NCBI RefSeq assembly: GCF_031598375.1
Contig: NZ_CP123872.1
Location: forward strand, 124,001 to 188,000
Direction: 5' to 3'
DNA from: Temperatibacter marinus
GTDB lineage: Bacteria > Pseudomonadota > Alphaproteobacteria > Sphingomonadales > Kordiimonadaceae
Length of the DNA stretch: 64,000 nt
In this document: positions 1-7,730 of the stretch, piece by piece
Position numbering within the stretch: the first letter of the stretch is position 1
Layout: the number at the start of each line of letters is the position of its first letter
Notes under the pieces: generated by a model
The model's input: only the letters and a program-made list of their open reading frames with translations
Database searches by the model: none
What the model was told of the DNA's origin: nothing
Made by a program: the position numbers and the translations under genes

Positions 1-101
1 GCAGAATCCAGGCAGACAGCTCTCAGTATCTCTGCCTTCTCTGCTGGAGAAAAACTTTCTTTATTTGCAAATTTTTCCAGTAGGTCATTTATATATTTCA
101 C
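1..101 (-). CDS. Possible 5' end of an unknown gene, cut by the window edge
   Basis: A minus-strand frame stays open from a GTG at 101 to the left edge and gives about 33 residues, beginning M-K-Y-I-N-D-L-L-E-K and rich in charged, helix-favouring residues. An in-frame stop lies upstream of the GTG, so this is the first usable start among common start codons. I see no clear Shine-Dalgarno sequence in front of it and cannot recognise a family from so short a piece. It may simply be an open frame by chance; the neighbouring sequence would decide. Confidence 0.25.
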   Translation of the reverse strand, partial: MKYINDLLEKFANKESFSPAEKAEILRAVCLDS

Positions 102-252
102 ATGAATAATCTTTATTATAACTGTTTATATTTATACTTTAATAACAATGAATACTCTCTCACTTTACTTCATAAATTTTAAAAAGCAATGTTTGCAATC
201 ATCCATAGCTCACGCTATGCATTATCCAAAGAGATAGGCGGGAGAAAATTAG

Positions 253-1791
253 ATGACCATTCAATATAAACGAAGAGATTTTAGTCTGTTATTGCTAACG
301 CTCTTTGCTTTCACTCCTGCAGTTTGGGCTGATACGGGAACCGCATCAGCTGGCTTTCTCGATTCGATCGTGTTTGGCATCACCCAATTTGTGAACAGTT
401 TGAATAGTTTCGTCTTTGCTAAAGTTTCTCTCTTTGGGACAGAGGTCAATTGGATTGTTCTGGTCTTGATGACCCCTATGCTTTTCCTAACCTTCTACTT
501 AGGATTTATAAATCTCCGAAGCTTTGGTATTGCGAGCAAAATTATCAGAGGGCATTACCATGACAAAGAAGCTCCAGGTGAGGTCACCCAGTTTCAAGCT
601 TTATCTACTGCGTTGTCGGGCACTGTCGGGCTGGGCAATATAACTGGGGTAGCGATGGCAATCTACCTTGGCGGGCCCGGAGCAACATTCTGGATGATTA
701 TTATCGGCTTTTTTGCCATGACCTTAAAATTCTCAGAGGTTACACTCGCTGTTAAATACCGAGAGATTGAGCCAGACGGCACAGTCAATGGCGGTCCCAT
801 GTATTACCTTAAAAACAGCATGAAAGATAAAGGTATATTCTTGAAGAGATTAGGCCTCATCCTAGCCTGGACATATGCAATTCTTGCAATCCCTAGTTTA
901 CTTCAAATTGCCCAAGTCAATCAATCCTATGCCCTCATGGACTATGTTGTTGGATTTGAAAGTGAGACTGCTCCGTGGGTATTTGGTGTTGTCATCGCAA
1001 GCTTAACCGCACTAGTAATCATGGGGGGGATTAAATCGATCGCGGGTGTCACCAGCCGGTTAGTCCCTTTGATGTGTGGTATTTACCTTCTGGCCGCTGT
1101 TTTTATTCTGCTGACTCATTTTTCTGAAATACCCGCTGCAATCGGCATTATCATTCAAGGAGCATTCAATCCTGATGCAGCTTACGGCGGAATTATCGGT
1201 GTTCTTGTTATAGGAATGAAACGCGCAGTATACTCAACGGAAGCTGGTCTTGGTTCTGCAACCATTGCCCATGCAGCAGCGAAAACCAGAGAGCCCGTAT
1301 CAGAAGGTATGGTTGCTCTCATGGAGCCTTTCATTGATACTGTTGTTGTTTGCTCTATGACAGCTCTTGTCATTATTATTTCTGGCGCTTACATCCCAGA
1401 TGGATCAGCCGTCTCAGATTTCCAAATCACATCAAAAGCCTTTGGGAGTAAAATTAGCTGGTTCCCTTATATCCTTGCTTTTGCAGCGTTGCTTTTTGCT
1501 TTTTCAACAATCATAAGCTGGGGCTATTACACAAGTAAGATTTGGGGATTTGTCTTCGGTAAAGGGACAACCAGTATGGGCCTTTTCAAATTCGTCTTTT
1601 GCCTTTCTCTCATTCCTGGGGCTGCCTTAAAACCACAAACCGTCATTGATCTTATGGATGCCATGTTCTTTCTGATGGCTCTGCCAAATGTCATAGGTAT
1701 CTTCATCATGGCACCCCTACTAAAGGCCGAGTTATCAAACTATCTGACCCGCCTTAGAAACGGCGATATCAAGGAGACGCGTGATGTATAA
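253..1791 (+). CDS. Sodium:alanine/glycine symporter, AGCS family
   Basis: Inner-membrane Na+-coupled amino-acid importer of the AGCS (AlsT/DagA) family, 512 residues. Residues 1-26 look like a signal sequence ending in A-V-W-A, and about ten hydrophobic segments follow. Family signatures are visible: G-T-V-G-L-G-N-I-T-G (123-132), G-G-P-G (140-143) and N-G-G-P-M-Y-Y near 178. The leading signal-like segment is known in marine members of the family. The start has a GGGAGA Shine-Dalgarno about 9 bases upstream. The 3' end overlaps the next gene, which implies co-transcription. The exact amino acid carried cannot be told from sequence; alanine or glycine is usual. Confidence 0.93.
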   Translation: MTIQYKRRDFSLLLLTLFAFTPAVWADTGTASAGFLDSIVFGITQFVNSLNSFVFAKVSLFGTEVNWIVLVLMTPMLFLTFYLGFINLRSFGIASKIIRGHYHDKEAPGEVTQFQALSTALSGTVGLGNITGVAMAIYLGGPGATFWMIIIGFFAMTLKFSEVTLAVKYREIEPDGTVNGGPMYYLKNSMKDKGIFLKRLGLILAWTYAILAIPSLLQIAQVNQSYALMDYVVGFESETAPWVFGVVIASLTALVIMGGIKSIAGVTSRLVPLMCGIYLLAAVFILLTHFSEIPAAIGIIIQGAFNPDAAYGGIIGVLVIGMKRAVYSTEAGLGSATIAHAAAKTREPVSEGMVALMEPFIDTVVVCSMTALVIIISGAYIPDGSAVSDFQITSKAFGSKISWFPYILAFAALLFAFSTIISWGYYTSKIWGFVFGKGTTSMGLFKFVFCLSLIPGAALKPQTVIDLMDAMFFLMALPNVIGIFIMAPLLKAELSNYLTRLRNGDIKETRDV

Positions 1792-2245
1792 ATTCCTGCT
1801 CTTAGTCTGCCTGATATTCAGCAGCCCTTCTCAAGCGAACGATTTAAAAGCAACAGATGCCCTTCTGGACGATCTCCATCGCTATGCCGCTACCGGCGAC
1901 TGGGATCAGTATTTTCCTCTCTTTGGAAAAAATGCCATTTTCATTGGAACTGATGCAAAAGAATATTGGACACTTGAAGAATTCGAAGCATTTGCCCGCA
2001 AGTATAGCGGCTGGGTCTACACTCCTCAAAGCCGCCAAACTCAATTCAATCAGGATAATACTGTTGCTTGGTTCCATGAGATTGTGCTGAGTGAAAAATA
2101 CGGTACAGCTCGAGGCACTGGGACGTTGTTAAAAACGGCCAAGGGATGGAAAATTAGTCAATACACTTTGACCTTTCCAATCCCAAATGACATAGCAAAA
2201 TCGGTAACAGAACAGATTAAAAGCTTCGAAAAAAAAGAGAAATAA
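1784..2245 (+). CDS. Secreted NTF2-like (SnoaL/DUF4440-type) protein
   Basis: A 153-residue protein with a signal peptide (residues 1 to about 19, ending S-Q-A) and one NTF2-like cone-fold domain. The pattern of an N-terminal helix pair, W-F-H-E in mid-domain, and G-R/A-G-T-L followed by a final strand W-K-I-S-Q-Y fits the SnoaL_3/DUF4440 group. These proteins bind small ligands or act as uncharacterised enzymes, so no substrate can be inferred. The start is ATG 1784, which has AAGGAGA at good spacing; GTG 1781 directly before it is the alternative. It overlaps the end of the symporter gene and so is probably translationally coupled to it. Confidence 0.8.
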   Translation: MYKFLLLVCLIFSSPSQANDLKATDALLDDLHRYAATGDWDQYFPLFGKNAIFIGTDAKEYWTLEEFEAFARKYSGWVYTPQSRQTQFNQDNTVAWFHEIVLSEKYGTARGTGTLLKTAKGWKISQYTLTFPIPNDIAKSVTEQIKSFEKKEK

Positions 2246-2321
2246 GACGACAATACGTCAGCGACAAGCCTGAACAATAACAAAAAGACTCTTCTAAAAC
2301 TTCTAATTGGTCGCCTTTGAT

Positions 2322-3131
2322 TTAGGTTTTCTTTGGGGCGCCCATTTTAGCTGCCATCTTATACACCAGTTCTGGAAATAGTCTCTTAACCCATAGGGCT
2401 TTCATCTCACTGCCGCGACCAACAGGAATCTCCTTTTTCTGGCTTTCAAAACCATTTACAATCACACGTGCCGCTTGGTCAGCAGGCATGCCATTCTCAA
2501 TAACAGCGTCTTTTTGTCCAAAACGACTGCCATCGCCGCTCACGCTATTTTCTGCAATTGAGGTTTTAATAAACCCGGGGATAACACATGAAACAATAAT
2601 ATTTTGATCCACTGTTTCAGCTCTCAGTGCGTCAAAAAAGCCCATCATTGCGTGTTTAGCGGCACAATATCCTGTTCTGTAAGGAACTCCAACCTTTCCG
2701 GCGATTGAAGAGGTCACAGCCAGATGTCCCTGCCCTTGCTTCATCATGAGAGGCAGGACTTGCTTGGTTAGAGCAATTTGACCAAAAACATCAACTTCAA
2801 ACAATTTTCTATATGTGTCCATGTCAGTGTCAATTGCTTTGGACCGCTGCGAAATGCCCGCGTTATTAAACAATAAATCCACACGACCAAAGAAACTAAA
2901 CGCAGCCTGAACTTTTTTGTCCATCCCATCAAAGTCTGTCACATCTAGAGGGAGAATCACATAATCATCGGGCCGCCCTGTTTGATTGATCAATGCCTCT
3001 CTGACTCGGTTTAATTCCTCCTCTCGTCGAGCGGAGAGAATAATTTTTGCCCCTCGTTGAGCATATTCAAGTGAAACAGCCTCTCCGATGCCTGAAGATG
3101 CCCCTGTGATCCATACAATTTTATGTCCCAT
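2322..3131 (-). CDS. SDR family oxidoreductase (DHRS7-like)
   Basis: Classical short-chain dehydrogenase/reductase of 269 residues. The cofactor motif T-G-A-S-S-G-I-G is at 9-16, N-N-A-G at 89-92, and the catalytic set is Ser142, Tyr155 and Lys159 (Y-C-A-A-K). An Arg at 35-36 after the second strand suggests NADP(H). The C-terminal part (P-A-D-Q-A-A-R-V-I-V-N-G) resembles the DHRS7 group of membrane-associated SDRs that act on lipid or steroid-like substrates, but the true substrate is unknown. It lies 39 bases downstream of the crotonase-family gene on the same strand, so the two are probably transcribed together after ribF. Confidence 0.9.
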   Translation of the reverse strand: MGHKIVWITGASSGIGEAVSLEYAQRGAKIILSARREEELNRVREALINQTGRPDDYVILPLDVTDFDGMDKKVQAAFSFFGRVDLLFNNAGISQRSKAIDTDMDTYRKLFEVDVFGQIALTKQVLPLMMKQGQGHLAVTSSIAGKVGVPYRTGYCAAKHAMMGFFDALRAETVDQNIIVSCVIPGFIKTSIAENSVSGDGSRFGQKDAVIENGMPADQAARVIVNGFESQKKEIPVGRGSEMKALWVKRLFPELVYKMAAKMGAPKKT

Positions 3132-3170
3132 TTTTCTTATTCCCCTTAATCACCCTCTTCACTGAGAGCC

Positions 3171-3986
3171 TTAGTCGTTCCACGTGAATTTTGGCTTTCG
3201 CTTTGCCATAAAGGCGTCCACGCCCTCTTTGTAATCAGATGAGGTATGTGCATCGGTAAACCATTTTGATGTGGTGTCATCATCATCCGCTTGACCATCG
3301 AGGATGCGTTGAATGGATTTTTTAATCCCTCTGAGTGAATATTGAGAGACTGGAACCATTGATGCCGCAAAAGCTTTGACGGCGAGTTCCAGATCCTCCA
3401 CTTGAACAACCTCATCGACAAGCCCCATCCTAAGCGCCTCTTCCGCACTGAAAATCCCAGCGGTAAAAAGGATCTTTTTTGCATGGGATGGCCCGACAAG
3501 ATCCACAAGATGCTTTGTGTCATTCAAAGGATAAATCAGTCCTAATTTTGCAGGCGTAATCCCAAACTTAGATCGTAAACTAGCGATCCTAAAATCACAG
3601 TGGATACTCAAGCCGCAGCCAGCTCCAATACAAGGACCATCAATCATAGCAATTGTTGGCTTCTTAAGACGTGCTAACCTTCTTTGTCCCTCTCTAATAC
3701 CAACTCTCTGGCGTTCACGAAGATCAGCATCAAGGGCAATGTCTGCAAATTCAGAAATATCAGCACCTGCACAGAAACTCCCTTCTGTGGATGACATAAC
3801 CACAACAACACGTACTTCAGGATTATTCTCAAGGGCCGCTATATAGGCAGGCATATGATCCCATGTTTCCATATTGATAGCATTTTTCTTGTGAGGGCGA
3901 TTCAAAACAAGAGTACCAATGCCTGCATCAACAGTAAGATACAAAGGGTTAGATTGATCGAAAAAGTCTGATGTCCATTCACTCAC
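3171..3986 (-). CDS. Crotonase-fold protein lacking both hydratase glutamates
   Basis: A 271-residue enoyl-CoA hydratase/isomerase-superfamily protein. The first oxyanion-hole segment C-A-G-A-D-I is at 72-77 and the second, around G-A-G-C-G-L, at 121-126. Aligned by eye with rat crotonase, the catalytic Glu144 position (G-G-G-C-E) is Gly here, and the Glu164 position (F-G-Q-P-E) is Pro in F-G-I-T-P. It should therefore bind an acyl-CoA thioester but is unlikely to be a normal hydratase; isomerase, hydrolase or decarboxylase activities are open. The start is GTG 3986 with AGGA upstream. It sits 9 bases after ribF and before the SDR gene. Confidence 0.85.
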   Translation of the reverse strand: MSEWTSDFFDQSNPLYLTVDAGIGTLVLNRPHKKNAINMETWDHMPAYIAALENNPEVRVVVVMSSTEGSFCAGADISEFADIALDADLRERQRVGIREGQRRLARLKKPTIAMIDGPCIGAGCGLSIHCDFRIASLRSKFGITPAKLGLIYPLNDTKHLVDLVGPSHAKKILFTAGIFSAEEALRMGLVDEVVQVEDLELAVKAFAASMVPVSQYSLRGIKKSIQRILDGQADDDDTTSKWFTDAHTSSDYKEGVDAFMAKRKPKFTWND

Positions 3987-3995
3987 GGTAAAATC

Positions 3996-5051
3996 CTATA
4001 TTTGGTACAAGCTGGTGAACCCTTCAGGGAACCGCACTAAATATTCCTCTAAAGTTGGTAAATGGAGATGATCTCTATCATTTTCAGTTGTAGCAAGAAC
4101 AACACGTGCAACACGACAATCTCTCTCAATTTGGTCTTTCAGCTCTTCTAATCCGTTAAATTTCTTCTCTTCACGGATAAAGCTGACCAATTCAACTCGG
4201 GCATGTTTATTATAAATATCCCCATCAAAATCAAACAGATGCACTTCAAGTAAGACATCCCGTTTATCAAATGTGGGCCGCTGACCAATATTTGCCACCC
4301 CCTCGTAAACTTGACTATCATTTTCCAATAGTACGCGAACAGCATACACTCCCATGAGTGGCTGTTGGCTTTCACCAAGTTCAATATTAGCAGTAGGAAA
4401 TCCTATGGTTCTTCCTCGCTGATCGCCCTTAATAATCTTTCCATTGATCGACCACCAGTGCCCCAGAAGAGCCGCAGCCTTGCGGGCTTCGCCTGCAAGC
4501 AGAGCTTTCCTAACAAGTGTTGAAGAACATATTTCTCCCGCATACCCCTCAATGCCAGCAACCACTGGTTTAATAACAGTATGTCCAAAACCTTCCATTT
4601 CCCCCATATAAGACAGAACGTTATTGCCGCCGCCTCGCATTTTCCCGAACCGATAATCATAGCCAACAAATATATGCTTAGCATCTAAGCCTTGGATGAG
4701 TATGTCCGTGACAAAATCCTGAGCTGTCATGGAAGCTAATTCTTTATCAAAAGGAAGGATAACTAGGAAATCAACACCAAAATGCTCGAGCAATTGAATA
4801 CGCTCTCTAAAAGGTGTGAGTCGAAAAGGGGGACGATCCGGTGCGAAAAAAGAAACTGGATGAGGCTCTGTAACAACTAAAGCAAGAGGTACATTCATTT
4901 GCTTAGCTAGACGGCCTGCTTCCCCTATGACAACACGATGACCTCTGTGAAATCCATCAAAATTACCAAGGGCAACAACGCACCCTTTCATAGATTTTTC
5001 AACTTCATTTATATGTCTGTATAATTTCATCTGTGGGACAAACCTATTCAT
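3996..5051 (-). CDS. ribF: Bifunctional riboflavin kinase / FAD synthetase
   Basis: Cytosolic bifunctional enzyme making FMN from riboflavin and then FAD. It has 351 residues, slightly longer than the usual 305-330. The N-terminal nucleotidyltransferase (FAD synthetase) domain has G-N-F-D-G-F-H-R-G-H at 29-38 and the C-S-S-T-L-V-R segment near 180. The C-terminal flavokinase domain has G-R-T-I-G-F-P-T-A-N near 214 and the E-V-H-L-F-D-F-D strand. ATG 5051 is used; ATG 5030 (residue 8) is also possible because neither has a good Shine-Dalgarno. It leads a minus-strand unit with the crotonase and SDR genes. Confidence 0.95.
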   Translation of the reverse strand: MNRFVPQMKLYRHINEVEKSMKGCVVALGNFDGFHRGHRVVIGEAGRLAKQMNVPLALVVTEPHPVSFFAPDRPPFRLTPFRERIQLLEHFGVDFLVILPFDKELASMTAQDFVTDILIQGLDAKHIFVGYDYRFGKMRGGGNNVLSYMGEMEGFGHTVIKPVVAGIEGYAGEICSSTLVRKALLAGEARKAAALLGHWWSINGKIIKGDQRGRTIGFPTANIELGESQQPLMGVYAVRVLLENDSQVYEGVANIGQRPTFDKRDVLLEVHLFDFDGDIYNKHARVELVSFIREEKKFNGLEELKDQIERDCRVARVVLATTENDRDHLHLPTLEEYLVRFPEGFTSLYQI

Positions 5052-5421
5052 AGCGTTGATATGCTCATCGTTTTAATATAGAGCCCATTTTGCGTCTGAT
5101 AACCTTTTTCTTCATCATTTGCTATATAAATTCCATCTCAGGAATGATTCGAGCCTCTGGGGAAAATGGATTATCAAAAACGCAAAAGTTGAAAATACGC
5201 AGAAAATAGTGATTTTTAATGCATTAATCATAAAATATTAACTATTTAACCCAATTATCCTTTTAAGCAATTGCAAGTGATTACCCAATAAGGTAACCAA
5301 GGTATTGAACTATCAGGTTAAACTTGCTAGCTTGAATTCTAGGGGATGCAGGAGAGAGATGGAAATGTCTTTTTGGTATTCTCAAGTATCTGATTAACTG
5401 AATAAAAACAGGGATTACAAA
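5052..5421. other. Divergent intergenic region ribF / cheY
   Basis: About 370 bases without a gene, AT-rich, expected to hold the promoters of ribF (leftward) and cheYZ (rightward). Two things are visible: TTAA-CTAT-TTAACC near 5239-5253, and an inverted repeat TTACC-N6-GGTAA at 5281-5296. The TTAA pair is spaced 4 bases, not the 7 of a CtrA site, so I do not call CtrA binding. I saw no short gene or terminator here. Confidence 0.5.
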
Positions 5422-5808
5422 ATGGCTGTTGATAAGAATATGCCGGTTTTGATTGTCGATGATTACAAGACAATGCTTAGAATTGTACGCAACCTTCTCA
5501 AACAATTGGGTTTCAATAATGTCGATGAAGCGACAGATGGTGCTCAGGCTTTAGAAAAGGCGCGAGGTAAATCATATGGTCTAATCATTTCTGATTGGAA
5601 CATGGAGCCTATGACTGGATATGAACTTTTAAAAGAAGTTCGTGCAGACTCAGTTCTTAAGGACACTCCATTTATTATGGTAACTGCAGAATCAAAAACG
5701 GATAACGTAATTGCAGCGAAGAAAGCTGGCGTAAATAACTATATCGTTAAGCCATTTAACGCTGCGACGCTGCAAACGAAACTTGCTGCGGTCCTTGGGG
5801 ATTTCTAA
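5422..5808 (+). CDS. cheY: Chemotaxis response regulator CheY
   Basis: Single-domain receiver of 128 residues. The acidic pocket is Asp13-Asp14, the phospho-acceptor Asp58 lies in I-I-S-D-W-N-M-E-P, and the switch residues Thr88, Tyr107 and Lys110 are all in place. S-D-W-N-M-x-P-M-x-G is typical of true CheY proteins that bind the flagellar switch protein FliM. The next gene encodes its phosphatase CheZ, starting one base after the cheY stop, so the two are co-expressed. No kinase, receptor or flagellar structural gene lies within the window, so the rest of the chemotaxis system is elsewhere. Confidence 0.93.
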   Translation: MAVDKNMPVLIVDDYKTMLRIVRNLLKQLGFNNVDEATDGAQALEKARGKSYGLIISDWNMEPMTGYELLKEVRADSVLKDTPFIMVTAESKTDNVIAAKKAGVNNYIVKPFNAATLQTKLAAVLGDF

Positions 5809-5809
5809 T

Positions 5810-6832
5810 ATGAACTCGGATGATCTTCCGAAACAGATAGAATTGCTTGTCGATAATCTGCGCAAAGAGAAAGGCTCTTCACAGCTTTCTCTTGCAGATA
5901 TGGCATCCGTAACTGAAATACTGATAGCTACAATGCAAGCCTTTTTCCGCAATGTCGATACGTCAATTTATCGAGAATGCAGGGCTCTATCTGATTACAT
6001 TTCTAATGCAAGAAATGAGATTGCTGCACTCCAACCTGGTGATTTGGAGGATACTCAAATCCCTCGCGCTGGAATGGAGTTGGACGCTATTGTTCAGGCC
6101 ACTGAAGAAGCAACCAATACGATCATGCAATCTGCTGAAGACATCATGGGCGCAGACCCAAGCGATATGGATGCCTATCAGGCGACTGTCAATGATTCAG
6201 TCATGAATATTTTTGAGGCCTGTTCGTTCCAAGACATTACTGGACAACGCATTTCTAAAGTCGTTCATACCCTCTCGCACATTGAAAGCCGCATCCTTGA
6301 TCTAAAAGATCTACTCGGTGTGACGGACGACGATATCGTAAAAGCTCAAGGAGAAGACACTCGCTCAGAAGAAGAAAAACTTCTCTCCGGTCCCGCACTT
6401 GACGGTGAAGGTATTGATCAAACAGCTGTGGACGATCTTATGGGAACTGGCACACCTGCTGCGGCCCCTGCTGCAGAAGTTGCACCAGAACCAGAGCCAG
6501 AGCCAGAGTCAAAACCAGAGCCAGAGTCAAAACCAGAGCCAGAGTCAAAACCAGAGCCAGAACCTGCTCCTAAGCCAAAACCTAAAGCTGCGGCCAAACC
6601 CAAGCCAAAGGCAAAAGCCAAACCAAAGGTGGAAGCTCCGAAACCAGTTAATCCAAAAGTCTTGGATAACATGTTTGAGGAAGATTTTGATCCTATTGCC
6701 GAGCTTGAAGCCAAAGAAAAAACTAAAGAAGCTGCTCAAGAAGATGATAAGTCTGATGACGAACAGATGGATGATCTCAAGAAAAAAGGCGCCGATGTCA
6801 GTCAAGATGATATTGATGCCCTCTTTGGATAA
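5810..6832 (+). CDS. cheZ: CheY-P phosphatase CheZ with a long repetitive C-terminal tether
   Basis: A 340-residue protein. The four-helix-bundle CheZ domain spans about 1-172, with the catalytic segment Q-D-I-T-G-Q at 141-146 (Asp142, Gln146; compare Asp143 and Gln147 of E. coli CheZ). E. coli CheZ is about 214 residues, so this one is much longer. After the bundle come a peptide I-D-Q-T-A-V-D-D-L-M-G (202-212) resembling the E. coli CheZ tail that binds CheY, a Pro/Glu/Lys linker (about 225-280), an acidic segment, and the terminal S-Q-D-D-I-D-A-L-F-G, which resembles the CheY-binding N-terminus of FliM. The start is ATG 5810 with GGGGAT upstream. Confidence 0.88.
   Translation: MNSDDLPKQIELLVDNLRKEKGSSQLSLADMASVTEILIATMQAFFRNVDTSIYRECRALSDYISNARNEIAALQPGDLEDTQIPRAGMELDAIVQATEEATNTIMQSAEDIMGADPSDMDAYQATVNDSVMNIFEACSFQDITGQRISKVVHTLSHIESRILDLKDLLGVTDDDIVKAQGEDTRSEEEKLLSGPALDGEGIDQTAVDDLMGTGTPAAAPAAEVAPEPEPEPESKPEPESKPEPESKPEPEPAPKPKPKAAAKPKPKAKAKPKVEAPKPVNPKVLDNMFEEDFDPIAELEAKEKTKEAAQEDDKSDDEQMDDLKKKGADVSQDDIDALFG
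6497..6550 (+). repeat. Three perfect 18-bp tandem repeats within cheZ
   Basis: The 18-base unit CCAGAGCCAGAGTCAAAA occurs three times without a mismatch (6497-6514, 6515-6532, 6533-6550), with a partial fourth from 6551. Each unit is six codons (P-E-P-E-S-K), so copy-number change keeps the frame and would only lengthen or shorten the linker between the CheZ domain and its C-terminal peptide. Confidence 0.95.
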
Positions 6833-6851
6833 CGAAACATTATTGAGTAAG

Positions 6852-6878
6852 AAGCCAGCATTTCTGCTGGCTTTTTTT
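6852..6878 (+). terminator. Intrinsic terminator after cheYZ
   Basis: A perfect 9-bp stem (AAGCCAGCA / TGCTGGCTT) with a TTTC loop is followed by a run of T. It lies 20 bases after the cheZ stop and closes the cheY-cheZ transcript. Confidence 0.93.
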
Positions 6879-7026
6879 ATGTCTTATCTCTTCTTATTCT
6901 CTGTGGGTGATGACGACAGCATATGACACAAACCGCCAAATCAATCACTGTCATATACCTGACGTATACAAAAACCCTGATCTCCCATAGTTTTCGGTCA
7001 CCAAAAAAAATAAAAGGACCCGAGTT

Positions 7027-7416
7027 ATGACACAGTTTGAAGCAACATCTGATACAGCAACACTAGCCCTTAAGACTATTGAATTTAACGTTCAAGACGA
7101 AGACAATTCAATCAAAGCGGTCGCCTCGACCCTCAATGGAAAAGAATATATCTATTTTAATGATATCCTCATTCATGAAAGTAGAAATATTGGATTCAGC
7201 AGTAAGTATGCCTATGAAGCAGGCGGAAGTTTATATGAATTTCGCTTTATAATGACTCTCAGGTCTGTTGAATTTCTAACCCTTAAAAATGACTGTCTTA
7301 TCTATAGTGAGACAATCTCCCTTCGGAGGCAGCAAAAATGGGGCTTCATTATCGGCGTTGCTGCCGGCATCTTAGGGGCTGCTCTTGGATATTCACTCGC
7401 TTCGGGGTTGCTCTAA
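7027..7416 (+). CDS. Unknown small protein with a C-terminal membrane helix
   Basis: A 129-residue protein of no family I recognise. The first ~100 residues are soluble and strand-rich. The last ~22 (after R-R-Q-Q-K) form one hydrophobic helix rich in Gly and Ala (G-V-A-A-G-I-L-G-A-A-L-G), so it is predicted to be a tail-anchored membrane protein facing the cytoplasm. The start has AAAAGGACCC upstream. Its stop codon overlaps the start of the following HTH gene, which also ends in a Gly-rich membrane helix. The pair probably works together at the membrane. Confidence 0.75.
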   Translation: MTQFEATSDTATLALKTIEFNVQDEDNSIKAVASTLNGKEYIYFNDILIHESRNIGFSSKYAYEAGGSLYEFRFIMTLRSVEFLTLKNDCLIYSETISLRRQQKWGFIIGVAAGILGAALGYSLASGLL

Positions 7417-7730
7417 TGCTCATCAATGAGACAAAAATTAGAAGTCTAAGGTCTGATCGAGGATGGACACAACAAAATCTGGCAGATGCCTGTCAGGTGA
7501 GTCTTCGAACAATCCAAAGAGTGGAGAGGACCGGAAGTGCATCGCTTGATACATTGAAGGGGCTTTGCGCTGTCTTTGAGGTAGAGCAAGATTTTCTCTA
7601 TCCGAAAGGGGCTACTAAAGACAGCCTGCATACATTTTCTTACCTTGGACTATCAAGCCTCTTATCGGGTTTAATAGGCGGCCTTGTCGGCGCCCTACTA
7701 ATGTATTTCGCTTTAACAATCTCAAGCTAA
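7416..7730 (+). CDS. Membrane-anchored XRE-family HTH protein
   Basis: A 104-residue protein. Residues 4-58 form an XRE/Cro-type helix-turn-helix (R-G-W-T-Q-Q-N-L-A-D-A-C-Q-V-S followed by R-T-I-Q-R-V-E). Residues ~76-100 form one transmembrane helix with small-residue spacing (G-L-I-G-G-L-V-G-A). Its start overlaps the upstream stop by one base. XRE-plus-membrane-helix proteins are usually regulators sequestered at the membrane. An alternative upstream frame start at 7338 would run inside the previous gene and is unlikely. The last bases overlap the end of the convergent HAD gene by 4 bp. Confidence 0.82.
   Translation: MLINETKIRSLRSDRGWTQQNLADACQVSLRTIQRVERTGSASLDTLKGLCAVFEVEQDFLYPKGATKDSLHTFSYLGLSSLLSGLIGGLVGALLMYFALTISS

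Noticed and set aside
6497-6550. Tandem repeats as a CRISPR array
   Set aside because: No spacers lie between the units; they are continuous codons of cheZ.
6418-6805. Minus-strand frames rich in Gly/Ser and Phe across the cheZ repeats
   Set aside because: Artefacts of the repetitive Pro/Glu codons on the other strand.
6399-6926. Long plus-strand frame inside cheZ, rich in Gln, Ser, Asn
   Set aside because: It is the shifted reading of the CCAGAG repeats and has no ribosome-binding site or protein-like composition.
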